From positions 248,001 through 312,000 of the forward strand of contig BCKL01000003.1 of assembly GCA_001600635.1 (NCBI GenBank): a DNA stretch of 64,000 nucleotides, written 5' to 3'. The DNA comes from Leucosporidium creatinivorum. Its lineage: Eukaryota > Basidiomycota > Microbotryomycetes > Leucosporidiales > Leucosporidiaceae. The position numbers were made by a program, and so were the translations under genes. The notes under the pieces were generated by a model that was given only the letters and a program-made list of their open reading frames with translations, was not told the DNA's origin and searched no databases. Position 1 is the first letter of the stretch; each line of letters starts with the position of its first letter. Positions 1 to 11,223 of the stretch are shown one piece after another.

Positions 1-340
1 AAGTTTCCGAGCAGCTGCTTGATACCATGCTGTGCTACCTTGGCGCCTTCTCTGCTCGCAGCGCTTCGGTGCTGGAACATGTCGGACTGCAGCCGAGTTT
101 TGACGAGGTCGAATGGCGCCGTGACGACGGATCCGCACATACCACCGAGTCTGTAATGTTCAAAGAGTTAGTATAATCTTAGGGAAGAGGTGCAGCGAGC
201 TGAACTGACCCTCCAGCGATGAGATGAACGGCCGGCGGCGGTCTTCGCTTGTCTTTTGGCGGCGAAGGCGAAGGCGCTGGCGAGTCTGCTGCTGATTGCG
301 AGGCGAGGGGCGCTGGCGGTGGTGTGGGTAACGGTGCCAT
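1..340 (-). CDS. RIM2: Mitochondrial carrier, RIM2/SLC25A33-36 type (partial, C-terminus beyond left edge)
   Basis: Member of the mitochondrial carrier family, most like the pyrimidine-nucleotide carriers (yeast Rim2), which move nucleotides across the inner mitochondrial membrane. The start ATG is at 340-338. A Pro/Ser-rich N-terminus is followed by VHLIAGGLGGMCGSVV and then TAPFDLVKTRLQSDMF, which contains the PxD-x-x-K/R carrier signature of the first repeat. An intron splits the IAGG/LGG codons: donor GTCAGT near 205, acceptor ACAG near 152. The VVTxPFDLVKTRLQSD wording is characteristic of the Rim2 branch; other carriers differ here. Only the first transmembrane helix region is in the window, so the assignment to Rim2 rests on about 50 residues after the N-terminal extension. 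It is divergent with CCT8, sharing a promoter of about 230 bp. Confidence 0.8.
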
Positions 341-572
341 CTTGTACGTCGAAAGCCGAGCGCCGAGAGAAGTCAAGCAGGAAGAGGACAGAGATGAAGA
401 GAGGGGGCCGCCTTGCGAACTTCGAGCTTCGAGACTTGGACGCGCTCGGCTCTCCTCTGTGGTCTGATTCCCGCTTCATTCGTCTCTCCGACTAGTTTCG
501 CTCTTCCTGTTCACTTAGGAAGCACTTTCGACTCAGCTACAGACCAGTCACCGCGCTCTCTCTCTGCCCAGC

Positions 573-3019
573 ATGTCGCTCAAGATGCCCCAGGGGGGAT
601 CCTCCCTCTTCAAGGAGGGCTACAACGTCAGTTTGAAAGCACGGGCGCATCTACTACAGCTTGCTGACTTCTCTGTAACCCTACAGATGCACTCTGGTAT
701 CGAAGAGGCTGTTATCCGGTCAGCTACACTCGCTGCTCCCCCTTCCAGCAGGATCCATCTAACCGCCCTGATCTCTTGCTCCCCTACAGCAACATCCACG
801 CCGTCGCAGAGCTCTCCGAAATTGTTCGCACGTGAGCTCCCCCCTCGTCTTTCTCCTCTCTCGGTACACTCGCTTACTCCAGCTCTCTCATCTCTCAGCT
901 CGTTCGGTACGCGCTGAGCTCACTCGTCGCTCGATTTGAACGCGTCGCAAGACCTTTACTGACCTGCTGACCATCACAACAGGTCCCAATGGACGTAACA
1001 AGATGGTCATCAACCACTTGGAGAAGCTCTTTGTCACCTCGGACGCTGCGACCATTATTCGCGAGTTGGAGGTCGTGCACCCCGCTGGAAAGGTCCTCGT
1101 TATGGCCTCCCAGCAGCAGGAGCACGAGGTGAGCTTTCAGTCTGTCTTTCAGGAGCTGCAGGAGGCTGTAGCAGCTCGACTGGACGACAGAGGGAGGTGC
1201 TCAGCTGGACGCGTGTTTTCTCGCTGAGCTGCTGGCCTGCACGCGACTTGTTGGGCTGCACGGGAGCTGACACTACGCGCTATGCTGTAGATGGGAGATC
1301 GCACCAACCTCGTCATGATCCTCGCCGGCGAGCTCCTTCGCAAGGCCGAGTACCTCCTCACCATGGGCCTTCACCCCTCCGAGGTCGTCTTGGGCTACGA
1401 GCTCGCTCGTGACCGTGCTATTGAGGAGCTTGAGAGTGCGTGGATGTTCTCATTAGACTTGAAGGGACGACCGCTGACCTCCTCGGCCATCGCAGAGCTT
1501 ACCGTCCGCACCCTCGAGACTCCTCTCACCGAGGAGAGCCTCATCCTCGCCCTCCGACCAACACTCGCCTCTAAGCAGTACGGTGCTGAGGATCTCCTCG
1601 CCAAGCTTGTTGCCGAGGCCGTTCTCGCCGTCATGCCCAAGGACCCCAAGGCTGTGAGTTTGGAGACGACGTTCGGCGAAGGAGGAGAGGGCTGACTTTG
1701 CTCTTTCGATGCACAGTTCAACGTCGACAACGTTCGTGTGGTCAAGATCATGGGAGGTGGACTGAGTCAGAGTCGTGTTATCCGCGGCATGGTGTTTGGT
1801 CGCGAGCCCGAGGGTGTGTTTGGCTCGTCCGAGACGCCCACCTCCGAAGCTGATCCTCCTTCGCTCCTAGGTACCGTTCAAAAGGCCGCCAACGCCAAGG
1901 TCGGGGTCTTCACCTGTGGTATCGACATTGCGCAGACCGAGACCAAGGGTACCGTCCTGCTCAAGAACTCGGAGGAGCTCCTCAACTTCTCGCGCGGCGA
2001 GGAGAAGCACATGGAGAAGGTGCGTCAGGCTCTCTTCTACACCTTCTGACTCGGCTAACCTTCGCCTGCACCCTCCAGATCTTCCAAGAGATTGCCGACT
2101 CTGGTCTCAACGTCCTCGTCGCCGGTTCCTCCATCGGCGAGCTCGCCCTCCACTACCTCAACCGCCACGGCATTCTCGTCGTCAAGGTCCTCTCCAAGTT
2201 CGACCTCCGCCGTCTCTGCCGTGTCGTCGGTGCCACCCCTCTCGCCCGCCTCGGTGCCCCCACCATCGACGAGATGGGACAGTGCGACGTCGTCGAGACC
2301 GTCGAGATTGGAGGCGACCGCGTTACCGTCTTCCGCCAGGCTGAGGAGGCCACCAGGACCGCCACCGTCGTTGTCCGAGGAGCTACCACCAACCAGATGG
2401 ACGACGTTGAGCGCGCCATTGATGACGGAGTCAACGTCGTCAAGGGTGTCATCAAAGATCCTCGTCTGGTCGCTGGAGCCGGAGCCACCGAGTTGGAGCT
2501 CGCCAAGCGCATTGCTGAGTTTGGAGAGAAGACCCCTGGACTGGCGCAGCATGCCATCAAGAGGTTCGCCGATGCGCTGGAGGTGGTCCCGAGGACGTTG
2601 GCCGAGAACGCCGGATTGGATGCGACCGAGGTGCTGAGTAGGCTGTATGCCGCTCATCAGGCGAACGAGGAGGGTCTCGTGGGTGTGGATATCGAGGTGA
2701 GTGCTTTCGGTTCGCTCCGACGACTGAGGACGAGAACCTGATCCTCGCTTCCGACTCGCCAGGCTGAGAACGGCGGAACGCTCGATGCCAAGAAGGCAGA
2801 GATCTTTGACTTGCTCGCGGCGACAAGATGGGCCATCCGCTACGGTACCGATGCTGCCATCTCTGTGCTTCGTGTCGACTCCATCATGTTCGTTTTTCGA
2901 CTTCTCGCTCTCGTCGCTCGCTCGCTCGCTGACCGGCTTCGTCCCCCGCCCACAGCATGAGCCGGCAAGCAGGAGGACCCGCACCGCCCAAGCAAAACCC
3001 CGATTGGGACCAGGATTGA
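573..3019 (+). CDS. CCT8: T-complex protein 1 subunit theta (CCT8)
   Basis: Theta subunit of the cytosolic TRiC/CCT chaperonin, which folds actin, tubulin and WD40 proteins using ATP. The model begins MSLKMPQGGSSLFKEGYN and continues through NGRNKMVINHLEKLFVTSD, AATIIRELEVVHPAGKVLV and VRVVKIMGGGLSQSRVIRGM. The apical region holds KVGVFTCGIDIAQTETKG, and the C-terminal equatorial part holds VVKGVIKDPRLVAGAGATEL. The end reads DSIIMSRQAGGPAPPKQNPD then WDQD. At least eight short introns interrupt it. Unusually, the nucleotide-binding motif that is GDGTN in familiar CCT8 proteins reads GDRTN here (codons at 1294-1308). Everything else, including full length, matches the family, so identity is secure. 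Confidence 0.97.
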
Positions 3020-3594
3020 TCGTGTGTAGCATATTAGATGACCGTCGCTGTCCCTTCTCCTCTCGCAATCTCAACAGCAGGCTCAAACCCAACTATCTCG
3101 TCTTCGGCGACTCATCAGCGACGACCTTCCATCTCGGCCGACCGGCACCACCTTCTTCCTCTTCCGCTCGCTTCCGCTCGACCGCATTCCTCGCTCCCTC
3201 GTCGACATCGTTGATCCTCAGTCGCGTGTGCCGTCGAAGGGCTGCCTCGGCGGAACGTGCGCTCGAGCCACCAGGGTCGTGGGGTCGGTCGAAGCTCTCG
3301 TTGGCGGGCTTCTCTCGGCACCGACAGTCGCGTATGATGATCGAACATCAACGACGCGTCGAAGGGAGCTGAGGACGAGGGCAAGCAACAGCTTGGCCGT
3401 CGCGATTGCTCTCGCAGCGTGCTCGCCCTTCAGCTCTTCTCACCCACTTCTCCCTCTCTTTTTCCTACATTCTTCCACACAGGTCTCCTCCTCACTTCCC
3501 CTCGCTACCCGTCCAACTCGGTCCTCACCGCCCTTCGGCACTCTTCACCCCCTACCACTTCCACTCAACTCCGAGTCCCTCCTCCTCACTCGCC
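3020..3594. other. Intergenic, CCT8 3' end and promoter of the next gene
   Basis: This 575-bp stretch holds no convincing coding frame. The right half is strongly C/T-rich on the plus strand (about 3440-3594), as expected for a fungal promoter and 5' leader just upstream of the ATG at 3595. No RNA gene was seen. Confidence 0.5.
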
Positions 3595-6160
3595 ATGTTC
3601 TCCCTCATCGCCCTCGCCGCTCTCATTTCGGCAGCCTCTGGATCGGTAGTTACCACTCCTGGACCCTCAGCTGGCTCCACCCTCACTCTCAACGGCGTGG
3701 ATTGTAAGTTCCTCCGTTGCTCGCCTCAGCGCCGAAGGAAACGACATGCTGACACCGCTGCAACGCGACTAGACACATGGAAAGGAGCCGTAGGATTCGG
3801 ATACCTTGACGCTAACGACAAGGATGCTTGGGGAGATACGCTCGGTGAGTGGAAGCGCTGAAGAGAAGCTGTGCCGAGCGCCGAAAGCTGATCAGTACGC
3901 TTTGCCCTTCCGTAGGCGGACTCGGGTCGGCCATCAATGTCAAGAAGTGGAGGTCCAACGGTGACGGAACCTACAGCGGAACGATCGTCGCTCAGCCCGA
4001 CCGTGAGTCCTCGCAGCAAGAGCACCGAGTCGCAGCTCACTCGCCGAGCCTTTATTCGCTTGTCCCGGTACACTCTTGGCTCGTGGCTGACTCCTCAATC
4101 ACTGCACAGGTGGCTACAATGTGCAACAGCTCATGAACTACGCCGCCCGCTCTCAGTACATCGACTTCACCCTCACTCCTTGCACGGCCTCGAGCTGCAA
4201 CGCCGCCGGCAGCCCCTCCCTCACCCTCACCTACACCGGAGGACTCAAGTACCTCGACGACTCACTTCTCAACGAGAACGGCGGCTACTCGACTGGGCTC
4301 GACCCTATCAACATTCGTCCCGCCAGCGGCGACTTCACCAAGCTCCCCGCCGCCGAGAACAACGCGCTCAGCATTGACGCTGAGGGACTCGCATTGATGG
4401 CTGATGGTAGCTTCTGGACGAGTGACGAGTACGGACCTGCTGTACGTCACCGGCAACCTCGCCGAGCTCGAGAGCTGGCTTCGGCGACGGGCTCAGCCGC
4501 TCAGATGCGAGTACTGACATTCTCCTTCGTCTCATCTTCCTCCGCACCTTCCTTCCATGCCCATGTGCTCTTCCTCTCTCCCCTGCGACCCCACAGATTT
4601 ACCACATTGCCGCCGATGGTACCCTTCTCTCCTCGATCCTCCCTCCCGACGCCATCCTTCCCCACAACTCGGCCGGCAACCTCGACTTCGCCACCGAGGA
4701 CGGTTCTACCATCGTCAGCGGTCGTGCGACCAACCAGGGCTTCGAGGGACTGACCATCAGCCCCGACAACACCAAGCTCTACGTCTTGCTCCAGTCGGCG
4801 CTCGTCCAAGATCAGATCGTCGCCAACGAGAACGTCCAGTACACTCGCATGTAAGTGAAGCGACTCGTCGAGGTTCCAGTCTACTCCTGCTGATGTTATT
4901 CGCTCCCCTGCAGGATCGAGTACGACATTACGACCCCCGCCGAGCCCATCGTCAGCGGCCAGTGGGTCGTCGAGCTCCCCTACACCTCCGACAAGGTCTT
5001 CGCCCAGTCCGAGATCGCTTGGGTCTCGGAGGGCGTGTTCATGGTCCTCGCTCGCGATGGCAAGGGCAACGGCAACGGCGACTCTCCCGCTTCCTCGGCG
5101 AGCAAGAAGCAAGTCACCTCCGTCTTCAAGAACATTGGACTCATCTCGCTGGTCGATGCTACCAACATCAACGGCCTCTACGACTCGGTTGGAGCTTCGG
5201 TGGCCCCAGAGGGAGTTCTTGACTCGTCAATCGTCGCCGCCGACTTCAACCAGTTCATCAACATCATCGACGCCACCGAGCTCGCCAAGTTTGGTCTCCA
5301 AAAAGGCAAGCCTCTCGATACTGATATTACTGGAAAGTTTGGTGAGTCTTTTCTCGTTACAGTTCTTGCTCGGTGAAGACAGCGCTGACCGAGTCTCGCT
5401 CTTGCCCTCGCAGAATCCATCGCCATTCAGCCTGTGCTCGATCCTGCTTTCCCCAACGGTGAGACTTTGTTTTCCCTTCATCCTACTTCGCCGTCAAGCA
5501 GCTCCCAAGGGAGCGACGAGGTGGTCTTAGCATCGCCGAGGCAGGCTGTTCGACTCTGAGGCTGACTCTGCCATCTTCGACAGACTACTTCGTCTTCACC
5601 ATGGCCGATAACGACTTCCTCGCCACCGAAGAGGTGTACGATGGCGTCAACCTCGGCCCGGATCCTTACATGCAGAAGGTGCAGAGCCAGGTCTTCGTCC
5701 ACCGAGTCACCCTCCCCGGCGCTTCGACCGCCTCCTACCTCCTCGACCAGTCTCTCAACCCTTCGGGACTCGCTCGCCGCCGTATGCGCCGCGCCATCTG
5801 CCCTGCTCACCTCGAGGAGTGCAGCCTCGGGCTCGGCAAATCGGAGTGCATCGATACCGAGACTGCGCTTGAGCAATGCGGTGGTTGCGCCAACGAGGGC
5901 GGAGTCGACTGTACTACTATTCAGGGTGTTGTTGGAGTCGAGTGTGTCGCTGGTGAGTAATTCGCGCACAGCGCCCCACTTCTCGCTTCGGCGAAGGCTG
6001 ACCAACCTCTCTATCCTTTTCCCTCCCCCCAGGCGCGTGCGTTGCCAGTGAGTGCTCTGAAGCATCTCTTGATGATCGGGGACGCGTAGCTGACCATCCA
6101 CTATCACCCGCAGCCTCCTGTGACGCCGACTCGGAGCTCGTCGACGGCACTTGCATTTAA
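3595..6160 (+). CDS. Secreted phytase-like (esterase-like) domain protein with C-terminal CPL1-like Cys-rich domain
   Basis: Probably a secreted or wall-associated protein. The N-terminus MFSLIALAALISAASG is a clear signal peptide. The body carries the 'esterase-like activity of phytase' fold: SIDAEGLALMADGSFWTSDE, LPHNSAGNLDFATEDGS, TNQGFEGLTISPDNTKLYVL and FTMADNDFLATEEVYDG are its usual conserved patches. A dibasic-rich linker (ARRRMRRAICP, about 5776-5805) leads into a Cys-rich tail: CPAHLEECSLG, ECIDTETALEQCGGCANEGG, GVECVAGACVATSCDAD, ending DGTCI. That spacing matches the CPL1-like domain known from Cryptococcus Cpl1. The introns are short, and the last two flank tiny exons near 6030-6110. 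Family members of this kind are often called phytase-like without a proven substrate; the RRRMRR stretch could be a protease site releasing the Cys-rich module (inference). Confidence 0.85.
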
Positions 6161-6812
6161 AAACCTCCCTGCCCTTTACCACTCGTAGAACTCAAGCTCG
6201 CTGTATTGATGTCAAAGGCTGCTTAAAAGTGCCTCTTCCACTACTCATCTGCCCGCACGAAGGCCGCGAGCCAGGGTGAAGCGAGCCGAGGTCAGACGGC
6301 GAAGGCTCGGCGCTGGATCTGGGGCCAGAAAGGCGCTCCAGACACACCGTACTACAGCGTTTGAGCAACTCAATCTTTTTGAAAATCAATGAATTGGCGT
6401 GCTGTTTTAACACACCTCTGCTGCAAGCAACAAAAGTGCCAGAGACAACTGCAGGCGAGCGCCGAAGCGCCCAGATTCGCAGACTATACCGCTTCCGAGC
6501 TCTTTGTAGACTCCGAACCGGTCCGTATCGGTTTTTGCTATCGGTCGCCTCGTCTGTAGCTTACTTGAGCGCATGCGTGAGGTTACAGCGCTCGGAAGGT
6601 CGTTTCGGCGCAGGACGACTCGACCGAGCTCCTTTGCTGAGCTACGAAGAATGAGGCGACTGATGGCAAGGGCCATTATGTAGCGAAGCAGACACGGCAT
6701 CCCGCGTCGGACTTGAGGTGAAGATCTCCCAGCTGCGGCGCTCCAAGAGCGAGTTCGCCGACCTGATTCCTTGTCCTCTTTCCACTTCGTTCTCGCTTCG
6801 TCTGGTCTTGCC
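6161..6812. other. Intergenic, promoter of DGA1
   Basis: This is a 652-bp spacer between two plus-strand genes. It is less GC-rich around 6361-6430 and has no frame with conserved content on either strand. It presumably holds the terminator of the phytase-like gene and the promoter of DGA1. Confidence 0.45.
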
Positions 6813-8706
6813 ATGGGCGCCTCGACCAAGGATCGAGAAGAGGAGTACACTAAGTCGACTCGTAGCAAGATCAAGTGAGTAGCTGCAGCCTCCCGTCCCC
6901 CCGCATGCTGACCCGTATGGCTCTCGCAGGTTCGCGCCGCTGGTAGTTCCACGGCATCGTCGACTGCAGACACTGGCCGTATTCGGATGGACCATTGCTC
7001 TGCCATTCTCTCTCGGCCTCTTCTTCCTGCTCTGGTGAGCCTTTGTAGCGTGCCCCACGAGGCGCGCGAGCCGACGACAAGGGGCTTGAACTCTCGAGCA
7101 CATGCGTAGCTGCAGAGCAAAACTAACCGTCCTCTGCTACAGCTCCATTCCTCTACTGTGGCCCATCATCATCCCTTACCTCGTTTGGATCCTCGCGATT
7201 GACCAGGCGAGCGTCAAGGGCGGCCGAGCGAGCCAGAGGATACGAGGCAGTCGATTCTGGGTCTGGTTCGTTGGGTTCTTTCCGGTGTCGCTAATCAAGG
7301 TGAGCTCCCTTGCTGTTCCCGCTCAGAGAGGGAGTGCCGGAGGCCGACAGGGAAGGGAGGGGCGCGTCAGGGTTCGAAGACTGCGAGGCGAACGAGGGCT
7401 AACCTCTGCATGCTGGAGAGTAGACTGCAGACTTGCCGCCCGACCGCAAGTATGTATTCGGTGAGTCCCTCGCTCCCCTTCCCCTCTCGCCCGCGTTCGG
7501 CGACAGCGACACGCGGCGGGAGCGCCGAGCTGACTCGTCGTACTTGAGCAGGCTATCACCCACACGGCATCATCGGAATGGGAGCTAGTATGCGCTGCTG
7601 CTCTGCCTCTCGCGCTACTGCTCGCTAACGCCTTGCTCCTCTCAGTCGCCAACTTCGGCACCGAAGGTGAGCGACGACGCTGCTTTCCGCGTTTGATAGC
7701 CATGCTGAGCCCACCGCATTCACTTCCACAGCTACCGGCTTCTCCAAGCTCTTCCCCGGCCTCAACCCTCACCTCCTCACCCTCGCTTCCAACTTCCAAA
7801 TCCCTCTCTACCGCGACTTTATCCTCTCCCTCGGCGTCTGTTCCGTCAGCATGAAGTCTTGCCAAAACATCCTCAAGCAAGGTGTGTGCTCTGCTTGTTC
7901 CCTCGGGGCGAGATGAAGAGGCTGACGACCTCGCGCTCCCTTCTTCGCCGAACAGGTCCGGGCTCGAGCTTGACCATCGTCGTCGGAGGAGCGGCAGAGT
8001 CGCTGAGCGCTCGACCGGGGACGGCAGATCTGACTTTGAAGCGGCGGATGGGCTTCATCAAGCTTGCCATGCGACAGGGAGCGGATCTCGTCCCCGTCTT
8101 CTCGTTCGGCGAGAACGACGTCGGTTCTCTTCGCACGCCTCGAGCCACAAGGGGTGCTGACGCATGTCTCTTTCTTCAGATTTTCGAGCAGCTATCGAAC
8201 GAGCGAGGCACCCGGCTCTACAAGCTGCAGAAGCGCTTTCAGGCCGCGTTTGGATTCACCCTCCGTACACCTCCTTCCTCTCGCTCCTTGCAATCACCCC
8301 GCTGACTCTACCCATCCGCATCGCAGCCATCTTCTTCGGTCGTGGCCTCTTCAACTGTAAATCTACCCCTGGAAGGCTTGTCTCTCTGCTCGGCGCTGAC
8401 CCTCTTCCTCCCTCAGACAACGTCGGCATTCTTCCCTATCGACACCCCATCGTCTCGGTCGTCGGTCGTCCCATTCGAGTCACACAGGTCGACAACCCTA
8501 CCATGTCGCAGATGGAAGAGGTGCAGGCGCAGTACATCGTCGAGCTGAAGAGGTGAGTCGGCGTTGAGCTGCTTGAAGCCTTCTCGGCTCGTGTCGCTTC
8601 ATTTGAGTCTTCTACTAACCCTGTTCTACGTCTGCACAGGATCTGGGATGAGTACAAGGACCTGCACGCTCAAGGTCGGACTCGGGAGCTCACCATCATC
8701 GCCTGA
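6813..8706 (+). CDS. DGA1: Diacylglycerol O-acyltransferase type 2 (DGAT2)
   Basis: Catalyses the last step of triacylglycerol synthesis (acyl-CoA plus diacylglycerol) at the ER and lipid-droplet surface. The spliced protein is about 348 residues. Two hydrophobic segments lie near the N-terminus (FGWTIALPFSLGLFFLL and LLWPIIIPYLVWILAI). They are followed by the DGAT2 signature KYVFGYHPHGIIGMGA with the essential HPHG, then LVPVFSFGEND and NVGILPYRHPIVSVVGRPI with the RHP-GxPI block, and a C-terminal YKDLHAQGRTRELTIIA. There are about nine short introns; one (near 7480-7552) contains the GCGCCGAG word just before its CTGAC branch site. Membership of the DGAT2 family is certain. Fungal monoacylglycerol acyltransferases are similar, but DGA1 is the usual single fungal member. 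Confidence 0.95.
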
Positions 8707-8945
8707 GCGCTCGATTCGGAGCATGAAGAAGAGTGATGGAAGAAGAGGCCGTCTTGTCACTATTACTACGTTAGTTGCCTGTGTTATAGCTTTACTCTTG
8801 CGTGCAATTGCAGGCAGCTGCGTCTGCGTCGCATCTCGACTCTCGGTCCACGGAGAACGGCTCGCCGACTGACGAGACGCCGCCGCGTGCTTACGTCTCT
8901 CTGCTTCCTGATTGTCGCTGCTCGTTTCTCTGCTCGCTGTTCGCC

Positions 8946-10046
8946 ATGTCTAGACTCATTGATCTCGTCGCGTTCGATCCGGAGAACGAGGTACACAAGA
9001 AGGAACTGACTCGTCAGCGCATAGTGAGCTACATTGAGATCGGCCTCGAGCGTGGCAGGATCACAGTCTTTCGCGCCTGTTGCTGACCTTCCACTACTGC
9101 CAGCTCTGTGGCTGGCACATCGATATGGTGGAAAAGTGGTGTGAGAAGGTCAGGAAGGGTGAGAAGGTGCGTTGCGACTCTTCGTCGGCTTGCAACGAGG
9201 CGTCGCCTTCGCCGAGCGAGCTAATCTTTCTCCTCCCTGGGCAGGGTCTTCGCTGGATCTTCCGATCGGAGACGCCAGAAGCTCTCGAGCGCTTTCGTGA
9301 GCCTTTGCCGGCGACGGAACTCTGCAGTCTGAGCGGAGAAGCAGGGCCACCGAACCCCGATTGCAGCTTCCAGCCCATCGGACACGTCAGCTTGGTGAGT
9401 TTGGGAGGCGCCGGATGGTGGATACGTGAGAGCTAATGTCTTGTTCACTGCAGGACTGGGTCGACGAGGTGAACGGAGTACGGGAGCTCGAGCTGGCGGA
9501 TCGCTCGAGGGGGATCGTCTCCTTCTCTAGCTTCTTCTTGCTGGTTAGCCAACAGGGCCTGGGGCTGGGAACGTAAGCTATGATGCTACTACTTTCTGGG
9601 TGAGTCTCGCTCACCCCTGCTTGTCTCCACAGGGCCGTCATGGACGAGTTGGAAGCGCTCGCGGCGACCCCTGCCTTCGGTGCCCGAGTTATCACCTTGG
9701 TTTGTGTACTCATCACGCATTCGGCTGTCGCATACTGATCTATACTGCTCACAGAATACACTGGACCGTGACTACGCTATGGACCCGGCAACGTGGGAGA
9801 AGATGCCTGGTGGGTACGATCCCAAGCGCCGCGTCAACGAGGACTGGTACGCTCGAAGAGGGTACGAAGCGTTCAGGCGCGCTGTTCCGAGGTATCAGGA
9901 GACAGGTACAGATGGCTCTGCACTGATGCTGCATGCGGTGGTGAGTCCTGGAAGCCAACGCCGTTGGAGTCGCCGAGCGTCGAGCTCGCATCTGACGCCG
10001 AGCTCTCGCGCAGTACATGCGGAAGGAGCTCGTGTCATCGAAGTAG
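8946..10046 (+). CDS. GNAT-family N-acetyltransferase, left paralog
   Basis: Probable acetyl-CoA-dependent acetyltransferase of unknown substrate. Spliced text begins MSRLIDLVAFDPENEV. Motif A of the GNAT fold is visible as VSQQGLGLGTAVMDELEAL (the Q-x-x-G-x-G acetyl-CoA loop), preceded by the strand GIVSFSSFFLL. The C-terminal half has NEDWYARRGYEAFRRAV and ends YMRKELVSSK. Five or more introns are needed. It has a paralog on the opposite strand at 16560-17641 that aligns along its entire length at roughly half to two thirds identity. The two copies face each other across the inverted repeat with tRNA-Gly; this copy stops 62 bp before the left arm begins. Many fungi have uncharacterised GNAT proteins of this style, so no substrate can be named. 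Confidence 0.85.
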
Positions 10047-10108
10047 ATCTTGATCGTTCTTGCTGGCCTTCACTATTCATCAGCAAGCTGCTTCACTTTG
10101 CTCCGCAT

Positions 10109-11223
10109 GCGCCAGCGAACAGAGCTCGGCGAAGCTGGCGGGAGAGAGCGCAGCCGTCTACGGCGATATACCAGAGGGCACGGAAGAGAGTACACGGGCT
10201 CTCAGGAGGCACCTACTAGGGTATGACGAGCGTTGAGTTCCTTCGAGCTGTCTGATTGACTCGACCGAAGCGAGCGCCGAAGGCGGACCGAGACTCGCGA
10301 GCCTGAGGCGACCAGCTACCTCAGCGTGCTCGGTGAAGCAAGCCCAGGACCGGCGCGTCTCGGATAGGCAATAGTATTCAGACGTCAGCAGAGCCTCTAC
10401 AATGGTCCGAGATGGCAGAGAGAGTGGGCCAGGAGTCGACCGAGGGGAGAGGTTGAGCTCGATGGCTACCAGGCTACGGCGAGCTCTGGCGTCTGACTGA
10501 TGTGGCGTGAGGTGCAGAGGAGCTCGGGCAAGGTAGTTGAATGCTTTGTCGTGCCTTTTGATGACACGAGGATGCTGTACGGCTTCAAATCTACCCAAGG
10601 CGGACCAAACAGTATTGGTAAGCGCCAAATCACCGGCGTACATCGCAAATGACGCAGTGGTTTAGTGGTAAAATTGGGCATTGCCATCTGATGACATCTT
10701 GCCTAGCCCCGGGTTCAATTCCCGGCTGCGTCACGTACAATTTCTGCCGAGAGGCGTCGATTTCCTTTTGCCGCTTCGGCGCTTCGGCGTAGCCTGGAGC
10801 AACCTCCAGGGTGGCTGCTTGCCATCTTTTTTGCACCATGCACATAACATGGGGGTCCTTTTTGGCATGCGGTACATTCGCCCCTCCAGCGCCCGGGCCT
10901 CCCCCCCCCGCGCTGGCACTCTCGGCGAAGAGCTCGGTGAGGGCTGCGTGCCCTGTGACAAGACAGCCCAGCTATTGGGGGGTCACACACTGTATCAGAA
11001 GTGTACTGAAAACATCGGCAGGAGACACAAGCACCACAAGCTGCAGTTTCCCACTCCTCGTCGCGCCCCTCGGCGCTTCTTCTCTTTGCCGAAGCACAGC
11101 TCTCGACTTCTCCGCCCCCTGTTGCCCATCTGTGACCTCTTTTGATCCCAGGGGAGGGTTTTTACTACACTTGCCTCCCGGCAGCCTTCTGGCTATCTGC
11201 AACTCATCGCCGAATAGTCACTC
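10109..11223 (+). repeat. Left arm of large inverted repeat carrying tRNA-Gly
   Basis: This 1.1-kb segment recurs as its reverse complement at 15375-16490. Reading the two arms side by side, I found three substitutions (about 10121, 11180 and 11200) and one length difference in a C-run near 10901 (nine versus ten bases). All of these lie at the arm tips or in the homopolymer, and the central part is identical. Identity stops abruptly at both ends. The only recognisable gene inside is tRNA-Gly; open frames in the arm show no conserved protein. No target-site duplication flanks the outer ends. Confidence 0.95.
10651..10733 (+). tRNA. tRNA-Gly (anticodon GCC) with 12-nt intron
   Basis: The cloverleaf folds by eye. 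Acceptor stem GACGCAG/CTGCGTC has seven pairs and discriminator A (10733). The D arm contains TGGTTTAGTGGTAAAAT, matching the yeast tRNA-Gly D arm and the A box. Anticodon stem is GGGCA/TGCCT with loop TTGCCA plus T, giving anticodon GCC at 10683-10685. A 12-nt intron lies at 10687-10698, the canonical place after base 37. The T arm CCGGG-TTCAATT-CCCGG contains the B box. An identical copy is on the opposite strand at 15866-15948. Confidence 0.95.

Noticed and set aside
2055-3092. A 345-codon open frame on the minus strand opposite CCT8
   Set aside because: It is the antisense shadow of strongly conserved CCT8 exons in GC-rich DNA, spans CCT8 introns and has no conserved content.
10158-10643. 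A 161-codon frame (start MYAGDLALTNTVW) present in both arms
   Set aside because: It is identical in both arms because the DNA is identical. It overlaps the promoter side of the tRNA gene and resembles no family; identity through conversion says nothing about coding.
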